Shown piece by piece: positions 61,526-64,000 of a stretch of 64,000 bases of DNA (within the stretch, counting starts at the first letter, position 1; the number at the start of each line of letters is the position of its first letter). Below the pieces are notes generated by a model. That model ran no database searches and was not told where the DNA came from. It saw only the letters and a list, made by a program, of their open reading frames with translations. Origin of the DNA: an uncultured Porphyromonadaceae bacterium (GTDB taxonomy: Bacteria; Bacteroidota; Bacteroidia; Bacteroidales; Muribaculaceae); NCBI GenBank assembly GCA_947174995.1, contig CAMWLC010000003.1, positions 1-64,000 of the forward strand. The letters run 5' to 3'. The position numbers and the translations under genes are program-made.

Positions 61526-63070
61526 TCAAAGCAGTTTTTTAAGGAGGGAATTGAGCGATACCTTCTCGGCGAGAATCTTCTCGAGGTCGTCTACGGCCAC
61601 GCGCTCCTGCTCCATGGTGTCGCGATGGCGGAGCGTGACGGTATTGTCCTCGAGGGTCTGATGGTCTATCGTGATGCAGTAGGGGGTACCGATGGCATCC
61701 TGGCGGCGGTAACGCTTGCCGATGGAGTCCTTCTCGTCTACCTGGCAGGTGAAATCGAAGCGCAGACGGTGCTGTATCTCGCGAGCCTTTTCGGGGAGAC
61801 CATCCTTTTTGACCAGGGGAAGCACGGCGCACTTCACCGGAGCGAGGGGTGCGGGGAAGTGGAGCACGACGCGGCGGTCGCCGTTGCCGAGGTCCTGGTC
61901 CTCATAGCAGGAGCAGAAGACGCTCAAGAACATGCGGTCCACGCCGATGGAGGTCTCGATGACGTAGGGGACATAGCTCTCGTTTAGCTCGGGGTCGAAA
62001 TACTGTATCTTCTTTCCGGAGAACTTCTCATGCTGGGAGAGGTCGAAGTTGGTGCGGGAATGGATACCCTCCACCTCCTTGAAGCCGAAGGGCATGAGAA
62101 ACTCGATGTCAGTGGCGGCGTTGGCGTAGTGGGCGAGCTTCTCGTGGTCATGGAAGCGGTATTTCTGATCTCCGAGGCCGAGGTTCCTGTGCCAGCGCAG
62201 ACGGGTCTGGCGCCAGAATTCAAACCATTTCAGTTCTTCACCGGGGCGCACGAAAAACTGCATCTCCATCTGCTCGAACTCGCGCATACGGAAGATGAAC
62301 TGACGGGCCACGATCTCGTTGCGGAAGGCCTTACCTATCTGGGCGATGCCGAAGGGGAGGCGCATACGTCCGGTCTTCTGAACGTTGAGATAGTTGACGA
62401 AGATGCCCTGCGCCGTCTCGGGGCGGAGATAGACGTCCATGGCACCGTCGGCCGTGGAGCCCATTTCGGTCTTGAACATGAGGTTGAACTGGCGCACATC
62501 GGTCCAGTTGCGCGTGCCGCTTATGGGGTCTGCGATTTCATAATCGAGGATGATCTGCTTGAGCTCGGCAAGGTCGTTGGCGTTCATTGCCTCGGAGAAG
62601 CGGGTGTGCAGTGCGTCGCGCTTGGCCTGGTGTTCGAGCACGCGAGCGTTGGTGGAGCGGAACTGCGCCTCGTCGAAGGCCTCGCCGAAACGCTTGGCGG
62701 CTTTGGCCACCTCCTTGTTGATTTTTTCATCAAACTTGGCGATCTCATCCTCGATGAGTACATCGGCGCGGTAGCGCTTCTTGGAATCGCGGTTGTCGAT
62801 AAGGGGGTCGTTAAATGCGTCCACATGGCCGGATGCCTTCCAGATGGTGGGGTGCATGAAGATTGCGGAATCTATGCCCACGATGTTGTCATGAAGCATG
62901 GTCATCGCCTCCCACCAGTAGCGCTTGATGTTGTTCTTGAGTTCCACGCCGTTCTGGCCGTAGTCGTAGACGGCTGAGAGGCCGTCGTAGATTTCGCTTG
63001 ACTGGAACACGAATCCATACTCCTTGGCATGGGCTATTATGGTCTTGAAGACATCTTCTTGTTTTGCCAT
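61526..63070 (-). CDS. glyS: Glycyl-tRNA synthetase (class II)
   Basis: RPETAQGIFVNYLNVQKTGRMRLPFGIAQIGKAFRNEI, FEQMEMQFFV. Confidence 0.97.
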   Translation of the reverse strand: MAKQEDVFKTIIAHAKEYGFVFQSSEIYDGLSAVYDYGQNGVELKNNIKRYWWEAMTMLHDNIVGIDSAIFMHPTIWKASGHVDAFNDPLIDNRDSKKRYRADVLIEDEIAKFDEKINKEVAKAAKRFGEAFDEAQFRSTNARVLEHQAKRDALHTRFSEAMNANDLAELKQIILDYEIADPISGTRNWTDVRQFNLMFKTEMGSTADGAMDVYLRPETAQGIFVNYLNVQKTGRMRLPFGIAQIGKAFRNEIVARQFIFRMREFEQMEMQFFVRPGEELKWFEFWRQTRLRWHRNLGLGDQKYRFHDHEKLAHYANAATDIEFLMPFGFKEVEGIHSRTNFDLSQHEKFSGKKIQYFDPELNESYVPYVIETSIGVDRMFLSVFCSCYEDQDLGNGDRRVVLHFPAPLAPVKCAVLPLVKKDGLPEKAREIQHRLRFDFTCQVDEKDSIGKRYRRQDAIGTPYCITIDHQTLEDNTVTLRHRDTMEQERVAVDDLEKILAEKVSLNSLLKKLL

Positions 63071-63104
63071 TGTAGTCGATTTTGCTGATTTTTTCTTTAA
63101 TCTG

Positions 63105-63112
63105 CAAATTTA
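63105..63112 (-). promoter_or_regulatory. -7-like element for glyS
   Basis: Minus strand TAAATTTG fits TAnnTTTG. Confidence 0.5.
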
Positions 63113-63114
63113 TA

Positions 63115-63153
63115 AAAAAATCCTCAGATAAAGGGAGTATCTGAGGATTTTTT
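63115..63153. terminator. Terminator downstream of mdh
   Basis: AAAAAATCCTCAGATA/TATCTGAGGATTTTTT perfect arms. Confidence 0.9.
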
Positions 63154-63210
63154 GCTTCAACGGTAAGTAAGTGTTCAAATTTGAAGGCTTTCTTATGATT
63201 TCGATAATGT

Positions 63211-64000
63211 TCAGCAGGCGTCGGGGGCCGTAGGCTGCATGAGGTTGGGGTTCAGTTCGCCCCACTGGTCCACGGGGGGCATGACTCCCATGGCTATGAC
63301 CTCGTCACGCAGCTCGCATAGGTGGCGGTAGCTCTTGTCAAGCTCGGCCTCTTCCTCGGGGGTGCCGGAGAAGGGTTGCACGGTCACGCCGTTCTTGTCG
63401 ACGGTGGTCTCCATGGCCATCATGATGTGCCGGAAGCGGGAATTGTTGACGTAAGTGCCGACAGGCCAGCGGAACATCCTGCCTCCCATAGTTGCCGCGA
63501 TCATCTCTATGGAGAGATAGGCAGGGCTCTGGAAGGAGCTGCGGCCGCGCAGGTCGATGATGGCCTTGCCACCCTGCACCACACGCTGACGGAGCTTGTC
63601 CCACTCGTCGGCGGGAAGTTCTTCTGTTCCGATGAAGTCCACAAGGGGGCGTCCGTTGACCTTCGTGGTGGAGGAGAACACGGCCATCTGCTCGCCGTGG
63701 CCGCCATAGGTGCGGCAATTGACGATATTGTCGGCGGGTTGCTTGAACCACTTGGCCAGTTCGTTGCGCAGACGCGTGCTGTCAAGCGCGGCGAGAGTGG
63801 ACACCTGCGAGGGCTTCAAGCCGGAGTAGAGCAGGGTGATGAGGCCCGTGATGTCGGCGGGGTTAAATATCACCACGATGTGCTTCACGTCGGGGCAGTA
63901 CTGACGCACGTTCTTGCCGAACTCCTCGGCAATGGCGGCGTTACCCTTGAGAAGGTCCTCACGCGTCATGCCGGCCTTACGGGCCGCGCCTCCGGAGTTG
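63211..64000 (-). CDS. mdh: Malate dehydrogenase, partial (5' end beyond window)
   Basis: SGGAARKAGMTREDLLKGN, IFNPADITGLI; reading frame runs through the right edge. Confidence 0.88.
   Translation of the reverse strand, partial: NSGGAARKAGMTREDLLKGNAAIAEEFGKNVRQYCPDVKHIVVIFNPADITGLITLLYSGLKPSQVSTLAALDSTRLRNELAKWFKQPADNIVNCRTYGGHGEQMAVFSSTTKVNGRPLVDFIGTEELPADEWDKLRQRVVQGGKAIIDLRGRSSFQSPAYLSIEMIAATMGGRMFRWPVGTYVNNSRFRHIMMAMETTVDKNGVTVQPFSGTPEEEAELDKSYRHLCELRDEVIAMGVMPPVDQWGELNPNLMQPTAPDAC

Overview
The window has two parts. Positions 1 to about 32.7 kb are the right part of an integrated Bacteroidales-type tailed-phage prophage; its left end lies outside the window. It carries a capsid module, a TerL-like terminase, a portal-like protein, two putative internal virion/ejection proteins, one 20,982-bp ORF encoding a 6,993-aa polyvalent protein, and a tyrosine integrase next to the 3' end of mnmE. 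Positions about 32.8 to 64 kb are host chromosome, apparently Muribaculaceae-like: mnmE, a nuclease/lipoprotein/TonB-receptor cluster, yitT-like, miaA, pepT, a Big_2 surface protein, spmAB-like, znuCA, trpS, valS, a prolyl oligopeptidase, lemA, glyS and partial mdh. The observations I rate highest are: (1) a 54-aa ORF, missing from the ORF track, between the scaffold-like and capsid genes, whose last ~35 residues match the N-terminal arm of the capsid protein at 20/35 positions without gaps; (2) a non-coding array with AACC repeated at exact 11-bp steps, followed by a CG palindrome and a 6-bp GATNNR array, between a small phage gene and the integrase; (3) the giant polyvalent ORF placed in an apparent ejection-protein cassette; (4) three inverted words kept in the same order at the putative attachment region; (5) REP-like palindromes with compensatory stem changes in the host flank. 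All family assignments are from reading motifs by eye; no database search was run.
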